A stretch of 64,000 nucleotides of DNA, from NCBI GenBank assembly GCA_964396375.1, contig CAYNEY010000009.1:52311-116310 (forward strand), written 5' to 3'. The stretch comes from FEN-1139 sp964396375. GTDB lineage: Bacteria; Myxococcota_A; Polyangia; Polyangiales; Polyangiaceae. Of the stretch, positions 7,259 to 15,522 are shown in pieces (within the stretch, counting starts at the first letter, position 1; the number at the start of each line of letters is the position of its first letter). The notes beneath the pieces were generated by a model, which saw nothing but the letters and a program-made list of their open reading frames with translations, had not been told where the DNA came from and did not search any database. The translations under genes were made by a program, and so were the position numbers.

Positions 7259-8782
7259 TCACGCCTCTGGAATGATGCCATCGTCGAGGTCATCCATATC
7301 GTCGTAGAAGCCGTCGCTCTCGAGGTTGTCGAATCGGGTGTGTGCCGCCGAAAATCTCGTCTTTACCACCCCGGTCGGACCATTGCGCTGCTTGGCGAGG
7401 ATCACCTCCGCGATCCCCTTTTCCTCGCTGTCACGGTCGTAGTACTCGTCGCGATAGATGAAGAGAATTGCGTCGGCATCCTGCTCGATAGCGCCTGATT
7501 CACGGAGGTCACTCAGCTGCGGGCGCTTGTCTTTGGTGTTTCGAGTTTCAACCGCTCGATTGAGCTGACTGAGCGCGATCACGGGCACCTCCAGCTCCTT
7601 GGCAAGCTGCTTCAGTCCCCGCGACAGTTCGCTGATCTCCTGTTCGCGACTGCCTGCGTCACGTCGCCCTTGCATGAGCTGCAGATAGTCGACGGCCACC
7701 AACCCGAGCTTGCCGGGTCGCCCCTCGGCGTCACGGCGCGCTGGATCGCGCGCCAACTCCGCCTGGAGTCGTCGAACCTTGGCGCGGAGATCGAACAGAC
7801 CGAGCGCAGGGGTGTCATCGAGCCACATTGGCAAGGTCGCGAGCCGCCCCGCAGCTTCGGTCAAACGACTCCAATCGCTGTGCTGGAGTCGACCGCGGCG
7901 AATGTCCGCCATGTCGACCCGTGCCTCACTGGCCAAGAGGCGCGCCGCAAGCTGCTCCTTCGGCATCTCCAAACTGAAGAAGGCGACCGCCATCCCAGTA
8001 GCTGGGGGACGCTCCTCGTCGAGTGCCTCCGAAGCTGGCGCTGAGACCGCCGCGGTGCGCGCGATATTGATCGCGAGATTGAGCACGAATGAGGTCTTCC
8101 CCATGCCCGGACGGCCCGCCACGATGTACAGGTCCCCAGGGTGGAGGCCGGCCATCATCCGATCGAGCTGGGTGAACCCCGTGGCAATACCGGTGATGCC
8201 ACCACCACGAGAGGTCGCCTCATTCAGGATCCGAAATGCCTGGACCACAGCATCCCGAAGCGAGACCACCGTCGTGGTCTCGGGAACCCGAGCGATCTCA
8301 AACACCGATTGCTCAGCGTTGTCGATGAAGGCCTGGACCTCCCCGCAATCGCCGTAGCCTTCCGCTGCCACCTTCTGGCAGAGCGCAATCAGCTGACGCA
8401 ACCGCCACTTCTCGCGCACGACACGGGCGTGGGTCTCGACGTTGGCCACAGCTGGGGTCGCATCGGTGAGTTGGGCCAGATACGGCGTGCCACCCACCTG
8501 TTGAAGCCTCTCGTGGTCGCGCAGCCATCCCGCCACGGAGATCACGTCCACCGCCTTCCGAGCTGCAACCAGGTCCATGACCGCCTCGTAGACTCGGCGG
8601 TTTGCCTCCGCATAGAAGTGGGGAGGCTTCAAGATCTCCCCGGCGATGTCCACCGCTTCCGGAGACAGCAACATCGCGCTCAGCACCGCAGCTTCGGCGT
8701 CGAGATCGCAGGGCGGAACCCGCCCGAGCGGCGCGCTCGTGCTCGATCTGCCAAAGACGTCCGGTGCGACACCCTGAGTCAT
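7259..8782 (-). CDS. dnaB: Replicative DNA helicase DnaB
   Basis: Hexameric replication-fork helicase. The N-terminal domain starts with DLDAEAAVLSAMLL near residues 26-39, then the RecA-like core carries Walker A GRPGMGKT at 223-230 and the FFSLEMPKEQL motif at about 268-278. Next come the Walker B-type LVAVDYLQLM and the arginine-finger-proximal SQLNRAVE region. A Pro/Ala-rich insertion of about 20 residues (roughly 245-263) separates Walker A from FFSLEM. The 507-residue length is slightly above usual for this reason. An in-frame GTG lies at 8806; ATG at 8782 has a GAAGG upstream and was chosen. It is the last gene of the rplY-to-dnaB block, 155 bases after rplI, as in many bacteria. Confidence 0.97.
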   Translation of the reverse strand: MTQGVAPDVFGRSSTSAPLGRVPPCDLDAEAAVLSAMLLSPEAVDIAGEILKPPHFYAEANRRVYEAVMDLVAARKAVDVISVAGWLRDHERLQQVGGTPYLAQLTDATPAVANVETHARVVREKWRLRQLIALCQKVAAEGYGDCGEVQAFIDNAEQSVFEIARVPETTTVVSLRDAVVQAFRILNEATSRGGGITGIATGFTQLDRMMAGLHPGDLYIVAGRPGMGKTSFVLNLAINIARTAAVSAPASEALDEERPPATGMAVAFFSLEMPKEQLAARLLASEARVDMADIRRGRLQHSDWSRLTEAAGRLATLPMWLDDTPALGLFDLRAKVRRLQAELARDPARRDAEGRPGKLGLVAVDYLQLMQGRRDAGSREQEISELSRGLKQLAKELEVPVIALSQLNRAVETRNTKDKRPQLSDLRESGAIEQDADAILFIYRDEYYDRDSEEKGIAEVILAKQRNGPTGVVKTRFSAAHTRFDNLESDGFYDDMDDLDDGIIPEA

Positions 8783-8857
8783 GGAACCACAGCCTTCGAC
8801 CCTCACCGCATACGGTCAGAGCGACCCAGCGAAGGGAGCACTTTGCACCGAAACGCC

Positions 8858-8890
8858 GATGGGCGCCAGAGCATCGCTCCAGCGCCCATC
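8858..8890 (-). terminator. Strong hairpin between rplI and dnaB (attenuator or processing site)
   Basis: GATGGGCGC at 8858-8866 pairs perfectly with GCGCCCATC at 8882-8890. Inside the 15-base loop a further GAGC/GCTC pair can form. On the transcribed strand there is no T run after it, so it is not a textbook intrinsic terminator. Its place in the only long gap of the operon suggests it tunes dnaB relative to the ribosomal genes. Confidence 0.5.
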
Positions 8891-8937
8891 TCGGACTTCG
8901 CGGGTCGTGGTCGGCTGCTCTGCCAACCGCCCACCGG

Positions 8938-9396
8938 TCAGGCCTTTTGTACGACCTCGACCTTGAGGTGAGCGGTCACCTCGGGGTGGATCCGTAGCGG
9001 CACCGAGGAGAGCCCCAGCTGCTTGATCGGATCGGGCAGGTTGATCTTCTTTCGATCGATCGTGAGCCCCTTCTGCGCAAAAGCTTCCTCGATGTCCCGG
9101 TTCGTCACCGAGCCGTACATCTTACCCTCGTCACCAACCGTACGTGCAATCTGCACGGTGACAGCTTCGAGGGTGGCGCAAAGCTGCTTTGATTCCTCGA
9201 GCTTGCGGTTGGCCGCGGCTTGCGCCGCGCGCTTCAGCTCGTCGATCCTCGCGAGATTGCCAGCCGTAGCCACAATCGCGAGGTTTCGAGGAATGAGGTA
9301 GTTGCGCGCGAAGCCGGGGCGAACCCGCACCACATCGCCACCCTTCCCGAGAGTGTCGATCGTTTCCTTCAATACCACCTTGATTGGAGTCGCCAT
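8938..9396 (-). CDS. rplI: Large-subunit ribosomal protein L9
   Basis: A 152-residue protein of the 50S subunit. The N-terminal domain MATPIKVVLKETIDTLGKGG with the RPGFARNYLIPRNLA signature binds 23S rRNA. It continues into a long central helix (about residues 40-75) and a C-terminal domain containing GSVTNRDIEEAF and the HPEVTAHLKVEV strand. Start ATG at 9396 has a GAGG upstream. It follows rpsR by 10 bases, in the common order rpsF-rpsR-rplI. Confidence 0.98.
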   Translation of the reverse strand: MATPIKVVLKETIDTLGKGGDVVRVRPGFARNYLIPRNLAIVATAGNLARIDELKRAAQAAANRKLEESKQLCATLEAVTVQIARTVGDEGKMYGSVTNRDIEEAFAQKGLTIDRKKINLPDPIKQLGLSSVPLRIHPEVTAHLKVEVVQKA

Positions 9397-9406
9397 CGTC
9401 GCAGCC

Positions 9407-9709
9407 TCACTCGTTCGAGGTAAAGGGCATCAGGGCCACGTTACGAGCACGTTTGATCGCCCGAGTGACTTCCCGTTGATGTTTGGCACAAACACCAGAA
9501 ATTCGTCGCGGAACGATCTTGCCACGCTCGGTGATGAAGTACTTGAGAGATTGGGGATCTTTGTAGTCGATCACCAAGGTCTCATCCGAGCAGTATCCAC
9601 AACCACGTCGGCGAGTGCGCCGCATGCCGTTTCCCATACCGTCGCGGTCCATGCCGCGATCCAAATCGCGGTTCATGCTGCGATCCATTCTATCCTTGTC
9701 GTCTCTCAT
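9407..9709 (-). CDS. rpsR: Small-subunit ribosomal protein S18, zinc-binding type, with Met/Asp/Arg-rich N-terminal extension
   Basis: A 100-residue 30S protein that pairs with S6 on 16S rRNA. The core from about residue 31 has Cys37-x2-Cys40, the IDYKD segment, GKIVPRRISG, Cys74-AKH77 and the basic AIKRARNVALMPF end, the Cys-containing form of S18. The first 30 residues are a repetitive tail rich in Met, Asp, Arg, Asn and Gly (MDR/NRD units) not found in typical S18 proteins. The ATG at 9709 has GGAGG upstream and overlaps the rpsF stop by 4 bases, implying translational coupling. Confidence 0.97.
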   Translation of the reverse strand: MRDDKDRMDRSMNRDLDRGMDRDGMGNGMRRTRRRGCGYCSDETLVIDYKDPQSLKYFITERGKIVPRRISGVCAKHQREVTRAIKRARNVALMPFTSNE

Positions 9710-10248
9710 GACATCTCCTCCCCATCGCGGAGGTCAGCGTTCAGATTCATGTCATCGCTCGCCATCTCGTCATCAATCTCGGCGCGCTCGCGGCGCGGGG
9801 GCGCCTCGGGCTCAATGAAACCGAGAGCGCGCTCCAGAGCCTTGTCGTCCTCGACATCATCGGGGAGGTCGAGCTCCTCGAACTTAGCGGCTTCGGGATC
9901 AACGTTGACGGCAGCCAGATCGACGTCTGAGTTGAGGATGATGGTCTGGTACTTCACCACGTCATCCTGCATACGCAGGTTGCGTTCTAGCTCAGCAACG
10001 AGGGTAGATTTGCCAACGTACTTCAGATAGACGTACACGGCGCGCTTGTAGCGACCGACCGCGAACGCGGTCTGACGGCGCCCCCAAGTCTCAACGGCGA
10101 TCAGCGTCCCGCCCTCACGCTTCAACGCCTCATCGACACGCTGAGCAACGCGGCCTGCACCCTCTTTGGTGACGTCGGGCCGCATCAAGTAGATGGTTTC
10201 GTATTCTCGATACCGCACCCTGGGCGCGGCGCTCACATGGCTCATCAT
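9706..10248 (-). CDS. rpsF: Small-subunit ribosomal protein S6 with long acidic C-terminal tail
   Basis: A 180-residue S6. The conserved fold occupies about residues 12-110: YREYETIYLMRPDV, the WGRRQTAFAVGRYKRAVYVYLKY core and the LERNLRMQDDVVKYQ helix and strand. From about residue 118 to the end there is a low-complexity tail rich in Asp and Glu. S6 tails are extended by glutamates in some bacteria (by RimK in E. coli); here the acidic extension is encoded. The ATG at 10248 overlaps the pth stop and has GGGAG upstream. The rpsR start overlaps its stop. Confidence 0.97.
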   Translation of the reverse strand: MMSHVSAAPRVRYREYETIYLMRPDVTKEGAGRVAQRVDEALKREGGTLIAVETWGRRQTAFAVGRYKRAVYVYLKYVGKSTLVAELERNLRMQDDVVKYQTIILNSDVDLAAVNVDPEAAKFEELDLPDDVEDDKALERALGFIEPEAPPRRERAEIDDEMASDDMNLNADLRDGEEMS

Positions 10249-10871
10249 TCATCTCCCTTCGGACTTCGGCCCTGGTTGTCGCCAGAGCAAGGAGCAATCG
10301 ATTTGGGTTTCTGATTCACCTGGTTCATGGCTCGGGAGATTCCGTCGCGCACGACCCGACGAACCACCTCGGCGGCCCTCTCGATCGTCTCAGCGACGAG
10401 CGGTTGGTCCAGCGAGGGGAACCTCTCTAGCACATAGTCGGCCATCGTCCCGTGCCAGTCACCAGTCGGCCGCCCGATACCCACCCGCAGGCGCAAGGTC
10501 TGGTCGCTTCCAAGCTGCTCCGCGATCGAACGCAACCCATTGTGTCCGGCGTGTCCCCCGCCAACCTTCAGCCGGAGCTCACCAAGAGCCAGATCGAGCT
10601 CATCGTGCACGACCAGGACGTCCGAGGGTACGAGCTTGAAGAAAGCCACAGCTGCACGCACCGAATGACCTGAGAGGTTCATGAAAGTTTCGGGCTTTAG
10701 CACCGTAAGCCGCTGGTTCTCGAGCACCACCTGGGCCACCTGCCCTTGAAACTTGCGCGAGAAGGAGGCGTTTTGCTCTCGAACCAGCGAGTCGACGACG
10801 GCAAAACCAATGTTGTGTCGTGTGTCGTGATAGCGGGTCCCGGGATTACCGAGACCAACGATCAGCTTCAC
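10245..10871 (-). CDS. pth: Peptidyl-tRNA hydrolase
   Basis: A 208-residue enzyme that frees tRNA from prematurely released peptidyl-tRNA. It opens with MKLIVGLGNPGTRYHDTRHNIGF, with the catalytic His at 19. It continues with LKPETFMNLSG, VVHDELDL and the GGHAGHNGLRSI loop. A weakly conserved C-terminal tail follows residue 185. The start overlaps the rplY stop and its own stop overlaps the rpsF start, each by 4 bases. The rplY-pth neighbourhood is widespread. Confidence 0.97.
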   Translation of the reverse strand: MKLIVGLGNPGTRYHDTRHNIGFAVVDSLVREQNASFSRKFQGQVAQVVLENQRLTVLKPETFMNLSGHSVRAAVAFFKLVPSDVLVVHDELDLALGELRLKVGGGHAGHNGLRSIAEQLGSDQTLRLRVGIGRPTGDWHGTMADYVLERFPSLDQPLVAETIERAAEVVRRVVRDGISRAMNQVNQKPKSIAPCSGDNQGRSPKGDE

Positions 10872-11590
10872 TTACCCTTGGCTGGCTTCCCAGCACCGGC
10901 CGCGGGCTTCGCGGCAGCGCCGGCCGCGGGCTTCGCCGCGGCCGCCTTGTCACCAGGGGCTGCGGCGGGTGCCGCAGCTCCGGCCGCCGGTGCCGCAGCA
11001 GCGCCGTCTGCCGTCGCGGTATCATCGGTCGCTTTGGCTTCGTTCACCACCGCGACCAGGGTCTGATTCTCAGGCAAGCGGATCGAGACGCCCTCCGGAA
11101 CCGGCAAATTGGCGACCGAGATGTGGCCGTCCAATTCAAGACCGGAGATGTCCGCTGACAGGGAGACGGGGATGTCCTTCGGCAGACACCGGATGGGCAG
11201 CTTGTGGAACACCACGTGAAGAGTGCCTCCCAGAACCACACCCGGAGACTTGCCAGTGGTACGGAACGGCACGTCGACATCCACCGGCTCATCCAGGGCG
11301 ATCCGGAAGAAGTCGGCATGCAGGAGCGACCGCGAGATCGGATGCACCTGGTAGTCACAGAGCAACGCCACGAACGGTGAACCGCCCTCGAGGTCCAGCT
11401 CGAGCACGGTGTTACGGCCGAGCTCACCCTCCAGCACTGCACGGAGCGTTCCGGGCGATACGGACAGCGGGAGCGGATGCTCTTTGCGTCCATAAGCCAC
11501 AGCAGGGATGAGACCGGTTCTTCGGAGGCGCTGAGCGGCTTCCTTGCCGGAATCGGAACGGTTGGACACTCTGACTTTGGTAAGCTCCAT
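10868..11590 (-). CDS. rplY: Large-subunit ribosomal protein L25 (TL5/CTC type) with Ala/Pro/Lys tail
   Basis: Binds 5S rRNA; the CTC form is also a general stress protein in some bacteria. Residues 1-95 give the L25 fold (LRRTGLIPAVAYGRKE, LVALLCDYQVHPISRSLLHADFFRI-like core), followed by the beta-rich TL5 domain to about residue 190. The last 50 residues are a low-complexity run of Ala, Pro, Gly and Lys. The ATG at 11590 has AGAAGG at the right distance; a GTG six bases earlier does not. It starts about 50 bases after prs, and ends overlapping pth. Confidence 0.95.
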   Translation of the reverse strand: MELTKVRVSNRSDSGKEAAQRLRRTGLIPAVAYGRKEHPLPLSVSPGTLRAVLEGELGRNTVLELDLEGGSPFVALLCDYQVHPISRSLLHADFFRIALDEPVDVDVPFRTTGKSPGVVLGGTLHVVFHKLPIRCLPKDIPVSLSADISGLELDGHISVANLPVPEGVSIRLPENQTLVAVVNEAKATDDTATADGAAAAPAAGAAAPAAAPGDKAAAAKPAAGAAAKPAAGAGKPAKGK

Positions 11591-11640
11591 GGTCACCTTC
11601 TCGACTTTCTACGTGCTCGACGAAACTGCGAAAGTCCTGC

Positions 11641-12585
11641 TCACACGAACAAGGAGCTTACGGACTCTGCATTGTGAATGCGCCGGATTGCTTCTCCCAA
11701 CAATCGGCCGGTGGAAAGGTACTTTATCTTGGGGGATGCCGCGGTGGCCGCGCTGGGAGGAATGGTATTGGTCACCACCACCTCCTCGAGCATCGAAGCG
11801 TTGATGCGTTCGATGGCGGGGCCACTCAACACGCCGTGGGTAGCACAAGCCACCACCCGACGAGCACCCTTTTCCATGACCGCTTTCGCCGCATTGCACA
11901 ACGTACCAGCGGTGTCGATCATGTCATCGATGATAATGCAGTCACGGTTGGTAACGTCACCGATAAGGTGCATCACCTCACTCACGTTGGCCTTCTCGCG
12001 CCGCTTGTCGATGATGGCCAGGCTAGCCCCCAGTCGTTTGGAGAACTGCCGTGTCCGCTCCACACCGCCAGCGTCCGGAGACACGAAGACCGCGTTCTCG
12101 TCGAAACGGCGCCGTAGGTAGTCGTTGAGAAACACCGGCATCGCATACAGGTGATCGAATGGGATGTTGAAGAATCCCTGGATCTGACCGGCGTGAAGGT
12201 CGACGCTCACCACCCGATTGACTCCCGCCGCACACAAGAGATCAGCGATCAGCTTAGAAGTGATGGGAGTCCTCGGAGAAACTTTGCGGTCCTGCCGAGC
12301 ATATCCGTAGTAGGGGATGACCGCAGTGATGCTCTGAGCCGAGGCCCGGCGCAGCGCATCACACATGATCAGGAGCTCAACCAGGTGATCGTTGACGGGC
12401 GAACAGGTGGGCTGAAGCACGTAGCAGTCGAAGCCACGAACGCTATCGTGAAACTCACAGAACGTCTCCCCGTCGCTGAAGCGCCGAATGGTTCTCTTGC
12501 CAAGGGGCACCCCGAGCACCTCTGCGATCTCATCGGCCAATCCAGGGTTGGCTTGGCCGGTAAACAGCCGTACGTTCTTCACCAC
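11641..12585 (-). CDS. prs: Ribose-phosphate pyrophosphokinase (PRPP synthetase)
   Basis: A 314-residue enzyme making PRPP from ribose 5-phosphate and ATP for nucleotide, His and Trp synthesis. Visible motifs are the N-terminal LFTGQANPGLADEIA, RFSDGE, the IPYYGYARQDRK flexible loop, the VSVDLHAGQIQGFF metal-binding region and the PRPP-binding DDMIDTAGT. Length matches the family. The start is one of two tandem GTG codons at 12585/12582, with GGAG four bases upstream. It heads the rplY-dnaB block; prs next to rplY and pth is a common arrangement. Confidence 0.97.
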   Translation of the reverse strand: MVKNVRLFTGQANPGLADEIAEVLGVPLGKRTIRRFSDGETFCEFHDSVRGFDCYVLQPTCSPVNDHLVELLIMCDALRRASAQSITAVIPYYGYARQDRKVSPRTPITSKLIADLLCAAGVNRVVSVDLHAGQIQGFFNIPFDHLYAMPVFLNDYLRRRFDENAVFVSPDAGGVERTRQFSKRLGASLAIIDKRREKANVSEVMHLIGDVTNRDCIIIDDMIDTAGTLCNAAKAVMEKGARRVVACATHGVLSGPAIERINASMLEEVVVTNTIPPSAATAASPKIKYLSTGRLLGEAIRRIHNAESVSSLFV

Positions 12586-12729
12586 GATTCTCCTCGCCGA
12601 ACCACCGCGACCGACCCGACGGACCGAGGTTTGAACCTCGGAAGTCGACCCAGGTCAACGGCGGGCCGGAGGCTTAGCAGGCGGAGATCCGAGCGTCAAC
12701 GGGCCCAACCATGCGACCAAGATTTCGCG

Positions 12730-14250
12730 TCAACGATAGGGGTTCGGCAGATCTACCGGTGAGCTAGGGGTGGCAGGCTTCCGTCCCGTAGGCCGTTCCT
12801 GCGACGTTGGCGAACGCCGGACTGGATTGCGGGGCGTTCCATCCCTGCCCTCTAGCCGACCTGGAGAATCCTCTGCGGTGTTCCGCGGTGGAGCCATCTG
12901 AATCCCTTGAACTGTGGACGAATCGGCTGGCCTCTCGACAACCACAGGGGCTACCACGGAGTCCACCGGTGCGGGAACGATCACCACACTATCATCCGCG
13001 GTCGGCTTCGTTGCGGGGGAGCGCCAGCCGACGAAGAAGAACAAGACGACAATCAGCACCCCGCCGAGGGCAAGGAGCGCGAGCAGCCGGCGTCTTCGAC
13101 GATGCCGCGAAGCAACCGGCACAACGCTCTCGGCGTCGTCCCTTTCCAACACCTGAGCGAGGTCATCGCCGAGCTGCGTCGCTTCCTCGAGATTGGCGAT
13201 TTGGAGCCCAGCGCCAGGCGACGAAATCACGGATCCGTGAGGAGTGAACAGCACCCCGCGTGCCTCCGCGTTCTCTTGCATCCAAAGGCGGATACGATCC
13301 CGCTGGATCAGAAGTCGCGTCCCCAGCACCTGGCGCACAGTCTCGGCCGCCTCGCGCGCCGTGGATGAGCATCGACTTTCCATCCCTGCGCGCTCAAGGG
13401 CATCCGCGAACTCCCCGCAAGACTGAAAACGACGTGCAGGATCCCGTTCCAGGGCCTTCATGCACACCGCGCTCAATCGAGGATCGAGATCGAACAGATA
13501 GCGACTGGGTGGAGCAATCGGTTCGCTTACCACACGCCAGAGAGTTGCGGCCTCGTTTTCGGCCTTGAACAGCCGGCGCCCGGTCAGAACCTCCCAGAGC
13601 ACGATCCCCGCGGCGAAGACATCCGCTCGCCGATCAATCCCTTCCTCGCCCGAGGCTTGCTCCGGGGCCATATACGCAATCTTGCCCTTGAGCTGACCGA
13701 CTCGCGTGGAACTCGCCAGTCGCGACTGGGCTCGAGCGACCCCAAAGTCCGTGATCCGGCTGATGCCATCGACACCGACCAGAATGTTCTGCGGCGAGAC
13801 GTCACGATGCACGAGCCCAGTGAGATGACCTTGCTCATCACGGAGCTCATGGGCGGCATGGAGTCCCGACAAGACATCGAGCATCACTCTCACCGCCACT
13901 CCAGCCGGAATGTTGGCGCCGTCCGCATTCGCCTGCGAGAGGAGTTGGGCGAGCGTGTCCCCTTCCACGTACTCCATCACCAAGAAGTAGGCCCCTTCGC
14001 TCTCCCCCACTTCCTGAATCGACACCACGTTTGGGTGATGGATCAGCGCCGCCAAGCGGGCCTCGTCGAGAAACATTTGCACGAATTCGGCGTCGCGTGC
14101 CAGGTGTGGGTGCAACCTCTTTAGCGCCAAGAGGCGGCGAAACCCGCCCATGCCCACCAGGCGCGCCAGATACACCGTCGCCATCCCACCAGACGCGATT
14201 TCTGCCACAAGCTCATAACGGCCAATCCGTTCCGGAGCCGTGGCGTTCAT
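12730..14250 (-). CDS. Membrane-anchored Ser/Thr protein kinase
   Basis: A 506-residue eukaryotic-type kinase. The kinase domain spans about residues 11-290: Gly loop ASGGMATVYLA, ATP lysine K44, catalytic loop HRDVSPQN at 148-155, DFG at 168-170 and APEQAS. The HRDVSPQN loop in place of HRDLKPxN is typical of myxobacterial kinases and retains the catalytic Asp and Asn. A basic patch and one membrane segment at about 389-409 follow, then a Pro/Ser/Thr-rich tail, probably periplasmic. ATG 14250 was chosen over a GTG at 14274 as it directly precedes the kinase domain. The TPR/PEGA-like gene lies 31 bases upstream, the same strand, and the two likely act together. Confidence 0.92.
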   Translation of the reverse strand: MNATAPERIGRYELVAEIASGGMATVYLARLVGMGGFRRLLALKRLHPHLARDAEFVQMFLDEARLAALIHHPNVVSIQEVGESEGAYFLVMEYVEGDTLAQLLSQANADGANIPAGVAVRVMLDVLSGLHAAHELRDEQGHLTGLVHRDVSPQNILVGVDGISRITDFGVARAQSRLASSTRVGQLKGKIAYMAPEQASGEEGIDRRADVFAAGIVLWEVLTGRRLFKAENEAATLWRVVSEPIAPPSRYLFDLDPRLSAVCMKALERDPARRFQSCGEFADALERAGMESRCSSTAREAAETVRQVLGTRLLIQRDRIRLWMQENAEARGVLFTPHGSVISSPGAGLQIANLEEATQLGDDLAQVLERDDAESVVPVASRHRRRRRLLALLALGGVLIVVLFFFVGWRSPATKPTADDSVVIVPAPVDSVVAPVVVERPADSSTVQGIQMAPPRNTAEDSPGRLEGRDGTPRNPVRRSPTSQERPTGRKPATPSSPVDLPNPYR

Positions 14251-14281
14251 CTGGATGAGCCTAGCGGCAACCACGTCGCGC

Positions 14282-15400
14282 CTAGAACCTCCCTCTGGTC
14301 CCTACAAACACATCGTAGCGCTCCTGTCCCACGGTTTCTAGGGAGGCCCCTGTCGAAAACCACGGCTCTAGCGTGAGGCCCGTCCGCTGCCGGGTCGGTG
14401 CTGGCCTCTTGGCTGCTGTATCAAGGGCCGCTGTCTCTGGGCCGGTTCCCCCGAAATCGGTCAAAAATGCCCCAATCGCTGCGGTCGTCAGGGCGAACAC
14501 GGCCGTTGCGCCGAGCAGCAGGTTGGTCCTCAACTCCCGGCTCTGCCCCTCTTCATACAACGAACAGGCCGACCCCTGTCCCACACAACCCTCACGGACC
14601 GCATCCGTGCCTGGGTTGTTGGCAGTATCCACCCCGCTCCAAATCGTCACGGCACCCGTGACCCCGGTCGCAGCAACACCAACCCAGAAAGGCACCGGGC
14701 TCCATTTCCCGGAGCGGCGAGTCATGGTTCTGTCTTGAGTCGCCGTCTCGAAAGAAGCCTCAGTCTCGCGAGCAGTCGGCTCCGCGACGGGCTCGAGGGT
14801 AGTGTCCGCAGTCGGCGACAACGAGAGGGTGATGCCCTCACCCACGATAACCTCGAGGGTCGCAGAACGCGACGGCCGCCCGGGCCAGCTCGCCGTCACC
14901 TCCCGCTGGCCTGCTTCCGCGAACAGTCGCCAGGACTCCTCCGCCTTGCCGTGAACGATCCGACCGTCCAGTAGTGGCTCACAGGCGGGGGCACACTCAA
15001 GCTCGATCCACCCCACCATCTCCTCTGCCTGCTCCAGCACCTTGCGTGATTCCTCCACGAGTGCGGCCTCGTTCGGGTAGCGTTCGAGAGCGTATGCGGC
15101 CAAGCTCGCGCTCTTGGCGAGCTGACCACCCTGCAAGCGACAACGGATCGCGAGCCCGAGAGTGACAGCACTGGGGGCTCGGGAGTCGGCGGCTTCGAAA
15201 TGCTCCGCCGCCTCGATGAATCGTTGATCCTTGAACGCCTCCCGTCCGCGATCGAAGCGCTCGGCTGCTTCTCTCACGTCACTGGCGCGTGGTCCCTCGG
15301 CAGCCACCGGCTCAGGCGGATCCGCCTGAGCGCCACCAGAAAAGCTGGTGAAGCTGACGGCCAGCGCCGGTATGAGAAGAATTCGCCGCAAATCAACCAT
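14282..15400 (-). CDS. Exported TPR protein with PEGA-like segment, partner of the kinase
   Basis: A 372-residue protein with an N-terminal signal-type hydrophobic stretch ending near FSGGAQA. Residues about 45-125 form two or three TPR-like helix pairs (AAERFDRGREAFKDQRFIEAAEHFEAA). A beta segment at about 130-195 (WIELECAPACEPLLDG ... REVTASWPG) resembles PEGA domains. Two more hydrophobic segments follow at about 240-258 and 293-312, then a C-terminal part of unknown fold. It probably sits at the inner membrane facing the periplasm. The start was set at ATG 15400 because GAGG lies five bases before it. It immediately precedes the kinase in the likely operon. Confidence 0.7.
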   Translation of the reverse strand: MVDLRRILLIPALAVSFTSFSGGAQADPPEPVAAEGPRASDVREAAERFDRGREAFKDQRFIEAAEHFEAADSRAPSAVTLGLAIRCRLQGGQLAKSASLAAYALERYPNEAALVEESRKVLEQAEEMVGWIELECAPACEPLLDGRIVHGKAEESWRLFAEAGQREVTASWPGRPSRSATLEVIVGEGITLSLSPTADTTLEPVAEPTARETEASFETATQDRTMTRRSGKWSPVPFWVGVAATGVTGAVTIWSGVDTANNPGTDAVREGCVGQGSACSLYEEGQSRELRTNLLLGATAVFALTTAAIGAFLTDFGGTGPETAALDTAAKRPAPTRQRTGLTLEPWFSTGASLETVGQERYDVFVGTRGRF

Positions 15401-15493
15401 CACCACCTCAAGGATGACCCCAGAGCAGCGAGAAGACTACACTCGAACCTGAACGCCACGGAAGGGGTGTTCGGGTGATCCTAGACTCGACCA

Positions 15494-15521
15494 GCCGGCC
15501 TGTCCACTGGAATCGGCCGGC
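15494..15521 (-). terminator. GCCGGCC/GGCCGGC hairpin after the E2 gene
   Basis: A perfect 7-bp stem (15494-15500 with 15515-15521) and a 14-base loop lies directly after the E2 stop on the transcribed strand. No T run follows. Position at the end of the long operon suggests a transcription end point. Confidence 0.4.
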
Positions 15522-15522
15522 A

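Noticed and set aside
12586..12729. Possible small RNA between prs and the kinase gene
   Set aside because: No stable hairpin with a T run and no promoter pair could be found.
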